DNA from: Rhodocyclaceae bacterium
Lineage (GTDB): Bacteria > Pseudomonadota > Gammaproteobacteria > Burkholderiales > Rhodocyclaceae
NCBI GenBank assembly: GCA_006218025.1
Contig: VBWA01000021.1
Coordinates: 34,008 to 98,007 of the forward strand
Direction of reading: 5' to 3'
DNA: 64,000 bases
The notes below the pieces were generated by a model. That model was given only the letters and a program-made list of their open reading frames with translations, ran no database searches and was not told the origin of the DNA. Of the stretch, positions 36,419 to 46,121 are shown one piece after another. Made by a program: the position numbers and the translations under genes. How positions within the stretch are numbered: position 1 is the first letter of the stretch; each line of letters opens with the position of its first letter.

Positions 36419-37459
36419 TTACACCTGTTTCGTATCTGTCCCGGCGAGAACCCTGTTCGTCATGTCCTGCACTGCGGTTGTCATGTGCATGGGCACCAGA
36501 TCAATTGCCGGATGCGCGGTTGCGAAGACTCGAAATAGTTCATCGGCGAATCCCTGCCCGATGCTTTCAACGCCGGTGAAGTCCAGGATCACGGTCTTGA
36601 ATTTCTCGAATCGCGCAGTGAGCCGCTTCGCCTGTGAGCGGGACACCAGCTTCTCGCCTTCGTACTGTGCAAGTCGTACCGGAACAACTGTCTTGTCGAA
36701 TGTGAGTTCATCGGGGGCGGCAAATTTGTAGAACACGTCGTTGGTGGTGCGCGTGCTGTCATTGGCCAGCTTCATGAACACAACCGTTCCTGGCGCATCC
36801 GTTGGATGTTCCACCAGGAAATCCCTCGATCCGTCGTCGTGCAGGAAGCGCAGGTTTCCTGAAAAGATATTGAAGGAATCGAACATCTTCGATGAGAAGA
36901 AGATTCCCTCGCCGGTATGGTTCTTCGGGTCGGTGGTCAGCTTGCCTTTGGCGAGTTCCAGAATCGACTCCCGCGGGTCCGCAAGGCCGAGCGCGCGCTG
37001 AATCTTCAGGAAGATGCCCTCGCCGTCATCCGCCACCCATCCCAATGTGTGAAGCGCCGTTCGCCGTATGGCCACGTGGATGCCCGGCGAGCCCGAGTGA
37101 TCTATCGCGTTGTTGATCATCTCGGTCATGCCGTAATGCCAGATGTCGCGCACATTTTCCGGCAGGTCCTTTACGACCGAAGCGCCAATGGATCGCCAGA
37201 CGACGTCCTCGGCCAGGCCTTCTCGAGGAAATGATTGAGTGGCTTCCTGCTTGATTGCAGGTTGATATACGCGGGCCTTCGTCAGCCCTGAAGGAACAAT
37301 ATCGCCGTCCTTTACAAGCTGTATCAGATGATGGTTAGCCGCCTGCCGCGAGATGTGGAACTCCCCCACCAATGCCGCGGCAACATTCCTCCCACCAGCC
37401 TCTGCAAGGAGAAGGGCGCGCTTTCGCAATGCTTGTTTATCAATCTTCATGGCTAACAT
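36419..37459 (-). CDS. Regulator with winged HTH, GHKL ATPase and STAS-like (DUF4325) domains
   Basis: A 346-residue protein. Residues ~1-75 form a winged helix (GEFHISRQAANHHLIQLVKDGDI). Residues ~100-220 form a HATPase-like domain with EMINNAIDHSG (N box), ADDGEGIF (G1) and HTGEGIFFSSKMFD. The last ~90 residues are STAS-like (KTVILDFTGVESIGQGFADELFRVF). The layout suggests an anti-sigma/anti-anti-sigma-like switch wired to its own DNA-binding domain. ATG 37459 or 37450 is possible. The start region lies inside an array of ATTGTCAA sites, so autoregulation is likely. Confidence 0.78.
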   Translation of the reverse strand: MLAMKIDKQALRKRALLLAEAGGRNVAAALVGEFHISRQAANHHLIQLVKDGDIVPSGLTKARVYQPAIKQEATQSFPREGLAEDVVWRSIGASVVKDLPENVRDIWHYGMTEMINNAIDHSGSPGIHVAIRRTALHTLGWVADDGEGIFLKIQRALGLADPRESILELAKGKLTTDPKNHTGEGIFFSSKMFDSFNIFSGNLRFLHDDGSRDFLVEHPTDAPGTVVFMKLANDSTRTTNDVFYKFAAPDELTFDKTVVPVRLAQYEGEKLVSRSQAKRLTARFEKFKTVILDFTGVESIGQGFADELFRVFATAHPAIDLVPMHMTTAVQDMTNRVLAGTDTKQV

Positions 37460-37524
37460 TGTCAATTAGACGCTATTTATTGTCAAGCACTGCAACTATT
37501 ATTGTCAATTACCAGATTGACAAT
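37458..37524 (-). promoter_or_regulatory. ATTGTCAA operator array upstream of the HTH-ATPase gene
   Basis: ATTGTCAA occurs at 37458, 37479 and 37501. The last copy forms a perfect inverted repeat ATTGTCAAT-TACCAG-ATTGACAAT (37501-37524). Minus-strand TTGACA units could double as -35 elements. The spacing (21-22 nt) puts the sites on one helix face. Confidence 0.7.
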
Positions 37525-37630
37525 CAATCTGCCCAGGCTTGGTTGGCGGCCTTTCTGCCGCTTCCCGCCTCGATGGGAACAAGCTATTGCAACCCAACAA
37601 CCAGTTCATCGCTGAGCGAGGTTGAGCTTT

Positions 37631-37654
37631 CGCCGTGTCGCCGGCGCCGACTTC
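37631..37654 (-). repeat. Dispersed GTCGGCGCTGG repeat, intergenic
   Basis: Minus-strand copy (GTCGGCGCCGG core variant), 52 nt upstream of the alpha/beta hydrolase start and on the opposite strand to it. Confidence 0.65.
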
Positions 37655-37705
37655 TCACCAACGCGGCGTATATCATTGGCGCCGGTTTTCCACACACCCC
37701 ACACC

Positions 37706-38533
37706 ATGCCCGTTGTCCGCATTCGCGACATCGAGATCTGCTGCGAGATCGGCGGCGACGGCCCGCGCCTGCTGAAGATCTGGGGCACCGGTGCGGACCT
37801 GCGCCGGCCGCCGACCGATTTCGACCGCTACCTTGCCGCGCGCTTCACCGTGCTGGCCTTCGACCAGCGCGGCATGGGCCGCAGCGGCAAGCCCGAGCGC
37901 GACTGCACGATGGCGGACTATGCCGACGATGCCGCCGGCCTGCTCGATGCCGTCGGCTGGGAGCAGGCGGCCGTGCTGGGTTATTCCTTCGGCGGCATGG
38001 TGGCGCAGGAACTGGCGCTGCGCCATCCCCGGCGGGTGGAGCGCCTGGTGCTGATGTCGACCAGCGCGGGCGGCGCAGGCGGCTCGTCCTACCCGCTGCA
38101 TGAGTTGGCGGAACTGGATGATGAAGCACGCGTGCGCCGCTCGCTTGAACTGGCCGACAGCCGCCGCACGCCGCAATGGCAGCTGGCCAACCCGGCGCAG
38201 TGGCAACGCCTGGTGGACGATGGCATGGCGGCGCTGCAACCCGGCGCGGACGACCCCGCGCAGCGCGTCAGCAGGCTGCGGCAATTGGCGGCACGGCGGC
38301 AGCACGATACCTGGGCGCGCCTGCCCGGTCTGCGGATGCCGGTGAGCGTGTTTGGCGGACGCTACGATGCAACCGCCACGCCGGAGGTGCAACGCCGGCT
38401 GGCCTCGTGCATCGCCGGCGCCGGCTACCGCGAATTCGCGGGGGGACATCAGTTCTTCGTCGAGGACCGGAGCGCCGCGCCGGTGATTGCGGCTGCGCTC
38501 GGCGGAGGTGTCCCTCTTTCCCCTACAGGTTGA
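37706..38533 (+). CDS. Alpha/beta hydrolase
   Basis: A 275-residue protein starting MPVVRIRDIEICCEIGG. The oxyanion/strand region is FDQRGMGRSGKP, the nucleophile elbow is GYSFGGM (Ser), the acid is probably Asp in GGRYDATAT, and the His is in AGGHQFF. This is the fold of RutD/BioH-like hydrolases; the substrate is unknown. The upstream in-frame extension is made of the dispersed repeat and is not counted. Confidence 0.85.
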   Translation: MPVVRIRDIEICCEIGGDGPRLLKIWGTGADLRRPPTDFDRYLAARFTVLAFDQRGMGRSGKPERDCTMADYADDAAGLLDAVGWEQAAVLGYSFGGMVAQELALRHPRRVERLVLMSTSAGGAGGSSYPLHELAELDDEARVRRSLELADSRRTPQWQLANPAQWQRLVDDGMAALQPGADDPAQRVSRLRQLAARRQHDTWARLPGLRMPVSVFGGRYDATATPEVQRRLASCIAGAGYREFAGGHQFFVEDRSAAPVIAAALGGGVPLSPTG

Positions 38534-38614
38534 TCCTCTCGTCCGTGAGGCAGAACGACAAGAGAACACCAAGGGATCGGCTCCGGATTGGTTTCCATGC
38601 CGACCCGATTGGCT

Positions 38615-39247
38615 CTACTTCTTATTCACCGGCTCCGGGCCCGCGTAAGAATACTTCTCGACTTGCGTTCCCTTGCAAAGAGACACCACGTCACTTGCCA
38701 GCACGGACAACAGGTTGTTAAGCCCGTAATTCAGCGTCGTAACGTATTCCGAGTCCGCGCCCCACATATTGGTTTTGTCTCCATGCGCGCGGTAGTACTT
38801 CTCCTGCAACACGCCGTCTTTTCCGATGAACTGCGCCTTCAAGGCCACCATGCTGAAGATTTTCAGTCCGACTTGCCATGTGTAGGCCCGTGTCAGACTG
38901 GTTTTGATCAATATGCCTTCTTGCGGAGGATGGTCGACGTTGTTCAGGTCAACTTTGATGCCGAAGCTTTTGAGATCGGCCAGTCCATCAGTAACCCATT
39001 GGCTCATATTCCCGCTCAGAAGCGCTCCACCCATGGCCTGTCCGACCGTTTCCTTGTTCTGCCGGGCATCCGCCGCGACGGCCACCCGGATTGGACAGGC
39101 GTCAGCATATTGGACTGCGGGCGCTTCGCGGGTATCGTGGTCATACGCCATCTCGAGTCCAACGCGCGCTTCCGGGGCGGCCATGGCCGCAGCCGATACG
39201 CTGAACAGGCTTGCGCCGACAATCCTTGCCAGATTTTCGAGCTTCAT
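38615..39247 (-). CDS. Exported protein of unknown function
   Basis: A 210-residue protein with an apparent signal peptide (ARIVGASLFSVSAAAMAAPEA). The rest is soluble, with two Cys (DACPIRV, VSLCKGT) that might form a disulfide. No known family is recognised. Its ATG overlaps the stop of the lipoprotein gene upstream by 4 nt, so the pair is one unit, probably a periplasmic protein and its lipoprotein partner. Confidence 0.68.
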   Translation of the reverse strand: MKLENLARIVGASLFSVSAAAMAAPEARVGLEMAYDHDTREAPAVQYADACPIRVAVAADARQNKETVGQAMGGALLSGNMSQWVTDGLADLKSFGIKVDLNNVDHPPQEGILIKTSLTRAYTWQVGLKIFSMVALKAQFIGKDGVLQEKYYRAHGDKTNMWGADSEYVTTLNYGLNNLLSVLASDVVSLCKGTQVEKYSYAGPEPVNKK

Positions 39248-40131
39248 GGGGCGCTCCTTTCGCGTTGAGCCAATGCGGCAGGCTGTGCTTTGGGCAGCGA
39301 ATACAGTTTTCCGTCTTCACCGATAACTATCACCCGGTTGGCAAGCTCCTTCAGCGAACGTCCCTTGATCTCCCCCTGTTGCAAACCGGTGTTGAGGGAA
39401 AAGGTTTTCATTTCGTCTGATTTCGCGGGTGTTGCAACGACGTCAACATCCATCAGGATCAAATTCGTTAACTCCGTGACGGACTCGCGCAATGTGCTCC
39501 GAAACAGCGCGGCGTTGTCGGCGCTCCACATCTCCATCGACATCTTTCCGCCAGTGCCCACCGGCTTCGACTGGTAACTCAGTACCCCGCGCTGGATAGG
39601 CGTGTTGCCTTCGCCTTTCTCCCATATCGTTACAAATGCCTCGGCATCCAGAGTACGAAAATCCATGGTCAGCGAGTAGCGAGGAATGATCAGCAGCAAC
39701 GCATGCCCCGGCGGCAACTCCGCGCGCATCTGGTTGAGCTCGGCCAATGTCAGCATGCGCGGAGTAGTCACGACTTCGCCCATTTTGATTGGATACCTGG
39801 TCAGCTCGCGAGTGATCGTTTCATTGAACTCCCTGCGGAAATCGACATCCTCGATCGACGCATAGAAGGGGCCCATCAGCTTTTGGCTTTCCTTCACCCG
39901 TTCGTTCGTGATCGAACTGTCGATCATGGCCCCGATCAGCCCACCGCCGGTTGCAACACTGACCTGAGAAGGCTGCACCGCAGCGATAACTTCGTCCTGA
40001 ACAACGATCACGCGCGCCTTGAGCCCGCCCAGCTTGGCACGCTGCTCGGAATTCAGGCTAACGCGCATGGGTGTAGCGCACGCGCCGAGCAGCAACGACA
40101 GCAGTATCAGAGTGGTGATTCGATGCAGCAT
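39244..40131 (-). CDS. Lipoprotein of unknown function
   Basis: A 295-residue protein with lipobox LLLGACATPM (Cys at ~18). A short glycine-rich hydrophobic stretch (SVATGGGLIGAMIDSS) follows, as in other envelope proteins that resist detergents. No catalytic motif is seen. It is translationally coupled to the exported 210-aa protein. A dispersed repeat copy lies about 170 nt upstream. Confidence 0.68.
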   Translation of the reverse strand: MLHRITTLILLSLLLGACATPMRVSLNSEQRAKLGGLKARVIVVQDEVIAAVQPSQVSVATGGGLIGAMIDSSITNERVKESQKLMGPFYASIEDVDFRREFNETITRELTRYPIKMGEVVTTPRMLTLAELNQMRAELPPGHALLLIIPRYSLTMDFRTLDAEAFVTIWEKGEGNTPIQRGVLSYQSKPVGTGGKMSMEMWSADNAALFRSTLRESVTELTNLILMDVDVVATPAKSDEMKTFSLNTGLQQGEIKGRSLKELANRVIVIGEDGKLYSLPKAQPAALAQRERSAP

Positions 40132-40301
40132 CTAGGTCTCCTGCGTGGTTTGAGACAACGGCATACGCCGTCCGCATGCCCTATCGGGCAGCGCGCAGTG
40201 TGCCCTCCATGGGGATGCATTGTCAATTTCTAATCATGGAAGGTTGAACGACGATAAGGGGTCGGTTTCGGATTTGTCCGTGCGACATCGGACGTCTTCA
40301 A

Positions 40302-40325
40302 GAAGTCGGCGCTGACGGCACGGCG
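40302..40325 (+). repeat. Dispersed GTCGGCGCTGG repeat, intergenic
   Basis: Core copy with GCTGACGGC in the middle, between the end of the RelE-type toxin gene and the start of the lipoprotein gene, about 170 nt upstream of the latter and on the opposite strand. Confidence 0.7.
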
Positions 40326-40360
40326 GGCCAGCGCACTATGCAAGCCAGATTGCGCTTCGA

Positions 40361-40621
40361 CTAGTCCCGATAAACCTCGCGCCTGTGCCCGACCTTCACG
40401 ACTTCGACCACCACCTCCAGGTCGAGTATTTCGTAAAGAATCCGGTAATTCCCTTGCCGAATCCGATAGCACTCCTGGGCGGAAAGCTTTTCGCAGCCGA
40501 AGGGACGGGGATCGTCGCGCAGCGACTCGATCCGCTCCAGGATGCGGCGCAAGTCCACCTTCGGGATGTCCCGCAGGTCCTTTGCGACGGAGGTCTTGAA
40601 CCTCAGTTCATATCGAGCCAT
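40361..40621 (-). CDS. RelE/ParE-type toxin
   Basis: An 86-residue protein: YELRFKTSVAKDLRDIP, then CYRIRQGNYRILYEI and VVVEVVKVGHRREVYR. This is the RelE fold with the basic C-terminal residues used for mRNA cleavage on the ribosome. It overlaps the end of the antitoxin gene by 14 nt. Assignment to RelE rather than ParE rests on the tail R-x-x-V-Y and is moderate. Confidence 0.88.
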   Translation of the reverse strand: MARYELRFKTSVAKDLRDIPKVDLRRILERIESLRDDPRPFGCEKLSAQECYRIRQGNYRILYEILDLEVVVEVVKVGHRREVYRD

Positions 40622-40841
40622 CGGCTTTCAGCTTGGCCAGGAACTGTTCGTAACTCATGGTCTTTTCTTTTGCTCGGCCGGAAAACGCGGCCAGGTCTTC
40701 CTCGTCTTCCCGCAACGATGCCCGGACGGCGTCATTGACGATCTCGGACATCGAGCGGTGCGCGGTTGCCGCCTTGAGGCGCAGCGCCTGATGCAGCCCG
40801 GGTTCGAGGTACAGCGTGGAACGGATGGTTTGAGTGGTCAT
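40608..40841 (-). CDS. Antitoxin of the RelE-type pair
   Basis: A 77-residue protein: MTTQTIRSTLYLEPGLHQALRLKAATAHRSMSEIVNDAV is a ribbon-helix-helix domain. The C-terminal part (EQFLAKLKADGSI) is the toxin-binding arm. ATG 40841 has GGAG 8 nt upstream; the slightly longer frame from 40853 lacks one. It is likely to autorepress through the operator just upstream. Confidence 0.85.
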   Translation of the reverse strand: MTTQTIRSTLYLEPGLHQALRLKAATAHRSMSEIVNDAVRASLREDEEDLAAFSGRAKEKTMSYEQFLAKLKADGSI

Positions 40842-40853
40842 GAATATCTCCAA

Positions 40854-40878
40854 AACGTCGCAACGTTATGGCATCATA
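40854..40878 (-). promoter_or_regulatory. Toxin-antitoxin promoter/operator
   Basis: Inverted repeat AACGT-CGCA-ACGTT (40854-40867), just downstream of a minus-strand -10 TATGAT (40878-40873). The expected start point falls inside the palindrome, fitting autorepression. Confidence 0.55.
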
Positions 40879-40919
40879 GCACCCACTCTCCTTGCTGGAT
40901 AGATCGAACCGCTACGCGG

Positions 40920-42329
40920 CTACAGGTCGATTCTCTCGCCCATATGGGGCAGGTGCGGCACAGGCCAGCCGAGCTGATCATGGATCGCCAGGGCGAAGGC
41001 GGCCGAGGCCGCAGCTTCGCCATGCACGACATAGGCATGCTTCGGCGGTTTGTGGAAGCCGCGCAGCCAGGCTAGCAGCCCCGCCTGATCGGCATGCGCC
41101 GACAGGCCGCCCACGGTATGGATCGCGGCCCTGACCGGAACCGGCTTGCCGAAGATATTGACCAGGCGCGCGCCGTCGACCAGCCGGCGGCCTAGCGTGC
41201 CCGCGGCCTGGAAGCCGGTGATGAGGATGCTGCATTCGCTGCGGGGCAGGTTCTCGCGCAGGTGGTACTTGATGCGGCCGGCTTCGCACATGCCGCTGGC
41301 CGAGATGATGACCGCGCCGCTGCGAACCTCGTTCAGCGCGCGCGAGCCCTCGACATCGGCGACGAATTCCACTTTCATTTTCGCCGGATGCTGCTTCATC
41401 CAGGCGATCAGCTCGCGGGTCTCGCTGTCCATCAGCGCCGGATGCTCCCAGGTGATGTGCGTGGCGGCGGTGGCCATCGGCGAATCGATGTAGACCTTGA
41501 GCGGCGCCAGACGCTGGCGGCGCACCAGGTCGGCCAGGATGTAGATGATTTCCTGGGTGCGGCCGACGGCGAAGGCGGGCATGATCAGATTGCCATGGGT
41601 GTGGCGCGTGCGCTCGAAGGCGGCGACGATTTCGTCCTCGGTTTCCGCCAGGGGGCGGTGCAGGCGGTCGCCGTAGGTCGATTCGATGAACAGCACGTCG
41701 GCTTCGGGCACGACCTTTTCGGGGTCGTGCAGTACCGGCCGGCCGGACATGCCGATGTCGCCGGAAAAAACCATTTTGCGCGGCCTGCCCTCGCCGGTGA
41801 CCGTCACCTCCAGCCAGGAGGACCCGAGGATGTGGCCGGCGTCATGGAAGCTAACCGCCACTGCTTCAGCCGGGCGGATCAACTCCCGATAAGGTACCGG
41901 ACGCAGCAGCTTGAGCGACGCCTCGGCCTGGGCCACGGTGTAAAGCGGCGGCTGCAGGCTGCTGCTCTGGCCGCGCCGCCGCTGATGGCGCAGTTGCCAT
42001 TCCGATTCCTTCTCCTGGATGTGGGCGCTGTCGCGCAGCAGCACATGCAGCAGATCGATGGTCGCCGGCGTGGCATAGACGGGCCCGCGATAGCCGAGAA
42101 CCGACAGCATCGGCAGCAGACCCGAATGGTCGATGTGGGCATGCGTCAGCAGCACGAAGTCGATGGAGCGAACGTCGAAGCCGAACTTCAGGGCGTTGAG
42201 GTTTTTGCTGCGCGCCTCGCGCCCGCCCTGGAACATGCCGCAGTCGACCAGGAAACGCAGGTCGCCCGATTCGACCAAGGTGCATGAGCCGGTGACTTCT
42301 CCTGCTGCTCCGAAAAATCCGATGCGCAA
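40920..42329 (-). CDS. Beta-CASP metallo-beta-lactamase-fold RNase/hydrolase
   Basis: A 469-residue protein. Metal motif THAHIDHSG, later DAGHILGSS, FSGDIGMSG and the C-terminal GGLSAHADQ. The beta-CASP insert has ESTYGDR, PAFAVGRTQE and ISASGMCEAGR. This matches the RNA-processing/CPSF-like branch found widely in bacteria. It acts on RNA as an endo- or exonuclease; the substrate is unknown. It is divergent from the DUF1993 gene, with a dispersed repeat between them. Confidence 0.9.
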   Translation of the reverse strand: MRIGFFGAAGEVTGSCTLVESGDLRFLVDCGMFQGGREARSKNLNALKFGFDVRSIDFVLLTHAHIDHSGLLPMLSVLGYRGPVYATPATIDLLHVLLRDSAHIQEKESEWQLRHQRRRGQSSSLQPPLYTVAQAEASLKLLRPVPYRELIRPAEAVAVSFHDAGHILGSSWLEVTVTGEGRPRKMVFSGDIGMSGRPVLHDPEKVVPEADVLFIESTYGDRLHRPLAETEDEIVAAFERTRHTHGNLIMPAFAVGRTQEIIYILADLVRRQRLAPLKVYIDSPMATAATHITWEHPALMDSETRELIAWMKQHPAKMKVEFVADVEGSRALNEVRSGAVIISASGMCEAGRIKYHLRENLPRSECSILITGFQAAGTLGRRLVDGARLVNIFGKPVPVRAAIHTVGGLSAHADQAGLLAWLRGFHKPPKHAYVVHGEAAASAAFALAIHDQLGWPVPHLPHMGERIDL

Positions 42330-42390
42330 TTTGCGTTCCTCCCGTGGGGCTCATCATCGGCTGGAATCGGGCGGATTTCAATCCTGGTGG

Positions 42391-42458
42391 AAAGTTATGC
42401 GAAGCGGTATCCCCGGGGACGGCGCTGGTGGAACGGCGCGGAAGATGTCGCAAAGCAC
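42391..42458 (+). repeat. Extended dispersed repeat between divergent genes
   Basis: Starts with AAAGTTATGC and GCGGTATCCCC, both also present beside the moeA copy. The core follows (GGACGGCGCTGG, then GAACGGCGC at 42430-42438), then GATGTCGCAAAGCAC (42444-42458), shared with the copy at 27448. It therefore links three otherwise separate members of the family. Confidence 0.8.
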
Positions 42459-42516
42459 GGTCCGCCTCCGCACGGGATCTTCAATGGCAGAATGCATGAT
42501 TCACGGAGGCCCGATC

Positions 42517-43023
42517 ATGACCATCTCGATGTACCAAGCCAGCGCACCGCGCCTGGCCAACATGCTGCGCAATCTGGATGCCATCCTCGCCAAGGCGCAG
42601 GACCATGCGCCGGCGAAGAAGATCGATCCGACCGTTCTGCTCGGGGCCCGACTGTTCCCCGACATGCTGCCGCTGGTGAAACAGGTTCAGATCGCCACCG
42701 ACCACGCCAAGGGCTGCGTTGCCCGGCTGGCCGGCGTCGAGGTGCCCAAATTCGCGGATACCGAGCAGAGCTTCGAGGAACTCCGGGCGCGCATCGCCAG
42801 GATCATCACCTTCGTGGAATCGTTTTCCGCGGCACAGATCGACGGTTCCGAGGAGCGGGATATCGCGCTCATGGCGGGCGGAAAGGAAATGAGCTTCAAG
42901 GGCCTGCCCTACCTGCTCGGCTACGCCATGCCGAATTTCTATTTCCATCTGGTGACGGCATACAACATCCTGCGTCACAACGGCGTGGAAATCGGCAAGC
43001 GCGACTACATCGGAACGCCCTAG
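42517..43023 (+). CDS. DUF1993 protein
   Basis: A 168-residue protein starting MTISMYQASAPRLANMLRNL with GGAG ahead of ATG 42517. LFPDMLPLVKQVQIATDHAKGCVARLAG and the end PNFYFHLVTAYNILRHNGV are typical of DUF1993, a DinB-like helical family. The conserved His residues may bind metal. No reaction is known. Confidence 0.85.
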   Translation: MTISMYQASAPRLANMLRNLDAILAKAQDHAPAKKIDPTVLLGARLFPDMLPLVKQVQIATDHAKGCVARLAGVEVPKFADTEQSFEELRARIARIITFVESFSAAQIDGSEERDIALMAGGKEMSFKGLPYLLGYAMPNFYFHLVTAYNILRHNGVEIGKRDYIGTP

Positions 43024-43054
43024 GGGCTTCCTTCATCCCGGACGCCGCGACCCC

Positions 43055-43318
43055 ATGCGCTCGACCCGTGCCACCGCCGCCATCGCCCGGCTGAATGGGC
43101 GCAGCGAAGGCCATCACTACACGATGGCCCTGACCGGTAGCGGCCTGCTCATTCTGCGCGAGCGGGTTGCCGGCGCAGACCGCCCGCTTTCGGCAGCGCT
43201 TTCCCTGGACGAGTTCGTGCAACTCGTCGATTCGATGGGGCCGAAGAAGGAAGTCCGCATCACCAAAAGCGAGGCGGCCTTCATGAAGCAACTGGTCAAG
43301 AAGGACGGGGCGCCGTGA
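43055..43318 (+). CDS. Small hypothetical protein
   Basis: An 87-residue soluble protein (MRSTRATAAIARLNGRSEGHHY, LSAALSLDEFVQLVDSMG, ITKSEAAFMKQLVKKDG). It has normal codon use for the region and lies between the DUF1993 and aldo/keto reductase genes on the same strand. No family is recognised. No clear ribosome-binding site. Confidence 0.55.
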   Translation: MRSTRATAAIARLNGRSEGHHYTMALTGSGLLILRERVAGADRPLSAALSLDEFVQLVDSMGPKKEVRITKSEAAFMKQLVKKDGAP

Positions 43319-43369
43319 TGCCGGCGGGCGGGGCCCGGTGCCACGCTGAACCTTTCTGAGGAGAAGTCG

Positions 43370-44359
<990 letters not shown>

Positions 44360-44369
44360 CCTGCGGAAT

Positions 44370-44388
44370 CGCTCTCGTCATGAGAGCG
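44370..44388 (+). terminator. Weak hairpin after the aldo/keto reductase gene
   Basis: CGCTCTC-GTCAT-GAGAGCG, 10 nt after the stop. No T run follows, so termination is uncertain. Confidence 0.35.
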
Positions 44389-44491
44389 CGGGGTGCCGGC
44401 GCAAGGCCGATTCCACGGCTTCCAGCCCGATGTTCCCTCCTTGTGCCGTCCTTCTGCAGCGAACCGGCCGGAACGGCAAAACTGCGAACCC

Positions 44492-45940
44492 CTATCGTTC
44501 GTCCGGCGGCGTCCAGTGCGGGTAGTCGACCAGGCGAAAGACCCTTTCGCCGGGCCGCCGCGGCAGGATGATCTGGACGAAATGCGTGGTGTTGCGTTTG
44601 AGCCAGCGCCTGGTGGCGTCGCCCTCCAGATGTATCGGCACCATGCCCTGCGCGGACGGATTGTCCGGCGCGAAGTAACTGACGTTGGCGCCGGGCGCGT
44701 CGGCATACACCGACATGTAGAGCACCGGGTTGGCGCCCGCCGAAAACCTCGGGTAGTAGCCATCGACCAGATCGGTGCGGTCGAAATAGAGATTGCGCAG
44801 GGCCTCGTTCTGGCTGTTCTTCTTCACGTCCTCGAGGACATTGGCGTGCAGGTAGACATTGGGTGGGTCGTCCTCCCGGTCGCGGTTCGAGAAGAACTCG
44901 AGGAAGTAGTCGGGGACCGGCTTGCCGTGGTCATCGACGACATAGGCGTTGACCTGCATGTACTGGTGGAAGGACCCGGCGGTCGGGCTGTCCGGATCGG
45001 CCTTGGCGCGCTGCGCCGTGGCCTCGCTGATGTCGTTCCATTCCTTCAGGATGGCCCGATACGATTGCATTCCATCGCAGCCGAGCGCCCGCAGGATCAA
45101 CTGGCCGAGCTGCATTTTCTCGGCGTCGGTCTCGTTGAAGCCGTCGTCATTGGCGTCGTCGTCGCGCTCCGGATCGACGATGGAGCCGTGGGTGCGGGTC
45201 GGCAGCACGGCGAGCGGCACCTCGCATTCGAGCCGGCTTCCCCATGTCGTCATCATCTTGTCCGGATCGGTCTCGCGAAAATCGATGGTCACGCCGCGCG
45301 CGTTGAGGTTCGCGGCGCAGACCCTGACCGTGCCGTCGCTGCCGTCTTCGTTGGCGATCTGGCGCAGCAGCCCGCTGTAGCCGCGCGTGCCGACAATCAC
45401 GAAGGGCAGCACGCCATTCTCGCCGTAGTAGCTATGCGCATCGCCGCCGGGCGCGATCAGGACGTCGCGCTGAGCCAGTTCCCACTGGAAGGGGCTGGAC
45501 AGTTCGAGGTCGTTCAGCATCGAGGTTCCGGTATGGAAGCCGTGCTTGAGGCCCTTGACCAGGCGCCCGAGCATGCTCTTGCCCGTTGCCGCCAGCTTCG
45601 ATCCGAAGTTGGCCGGCGCCAGCATGACCAGGCGTTTGACCGGACATTCCCCCATTTTTCCGCGATAGCGGGTCGTCAGCCAGGCGCGCGCGACCAGGCC
45701 GCCCGTGCTGTGCACGATCATGTCGAATGGGGCCTGCAGTTCGCCGCTGAGGATTCGCTGCTCGATGACTTCCGCCATCCGGATCGCGACGTCCTGGACC
45801 CGAACGTCGTCTTCCATGGAAATGTAGTCGCCGAGCCAGAGCGTCTGTGCCTGGTAGTTATTCGCGGCGAGGAACCTGGCCAGCGGAAGGAAGGACTCGG
45901 AGGTGTCGCTCCAGCCATGAACGATCAATACCTGCGGCAT
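44492..45940 (-). CDS. Esterase/lipase-like alpha/beta hydrolase
   Basis: A 482-residue protein. The N terminus MPQVLIVHGWSDTSESFLPLA carries the HGW oxyanion loop. The nucleophile is Ser in MIVHSTGGLVAR. APANFGSKLA is a lipase-like continuation. The C-terminal ~200 residues form a beta-rich domain without recognised motifs and with many Asp/Asn (PERDDDANDDGFNETDAEK), possibly Ca-binding. No signal peptide is seen. The substrate is unknown. Confidence 0.78.
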   Translation of the reverse strand: MPQVLIVHGWSDTSESFLPLARFLAANNYQAQTLWLGDYISMEDDVRVQDVAIRMAEVIEQRILSGELQAPFDMIVHSTGGLVARAWLTTRYRGKMGECPVKRLVMLAPANFGSKLAATGKSMLGRLVKGLKHGFHTGTSMLNDLELSSPFQWELAQRDVLIAPGGDAHSYYGENGVLPFVIVGTRGYSGLLRQIANEDGSDGTVRVCAANLNARGVTIDFRETDPDKMMTTWGSRLECEVPLAVLPTRTHGSIVDPERDDDANDDGFNETDAEKMQLGQLILRALGCDGMQSYRAILKEWNDISEATAQRAKADPDSPTAGSFHQYMQVNAYVVDDHGKPVPDYFLEFFSNRDREDDPPNVYLHANVLEDVKKNSQNEALRNLYFDRTDLVDGYYPRFSAGANPVLYMSVYADAPGANVSYFAPDNPSAQGMVPIHLEGDATRRWLKRNTTHFVQIILPRRPGERVFRLVDYPHWTPPDER

Positions 45941-46048
45941 GATCAGATCCTTTTCCAGTAGCTTGAGCTTTGCATGTTAGGCAGTTTATGACGTCGTAGT
46001 CAATGCCCCCGACATGCCCCAACATCTTGCAGTGCAGCATCCGCTTTG

Positions 46049-46073
46049 AAAGTCGGCGCTGGTGGTACGGCGA
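46049..46073 (+). repeat. Dispersed GTCGGCGCTGG repeat, intergenic
   Basis: The best match to the family consensus: AAAGTCGGCGCTGG, then TGGTACGGCG. It is 109 nt upstream of the lipase-like gene, on the opposite strand. It is the last copy in the window. Confidence 0.8.
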
Positions 46074-46121
46074 TTGTTCGCTTGCAGCCGCCGCTGGCCG
46101 TCCTCGATGCGGGCACCGGCC

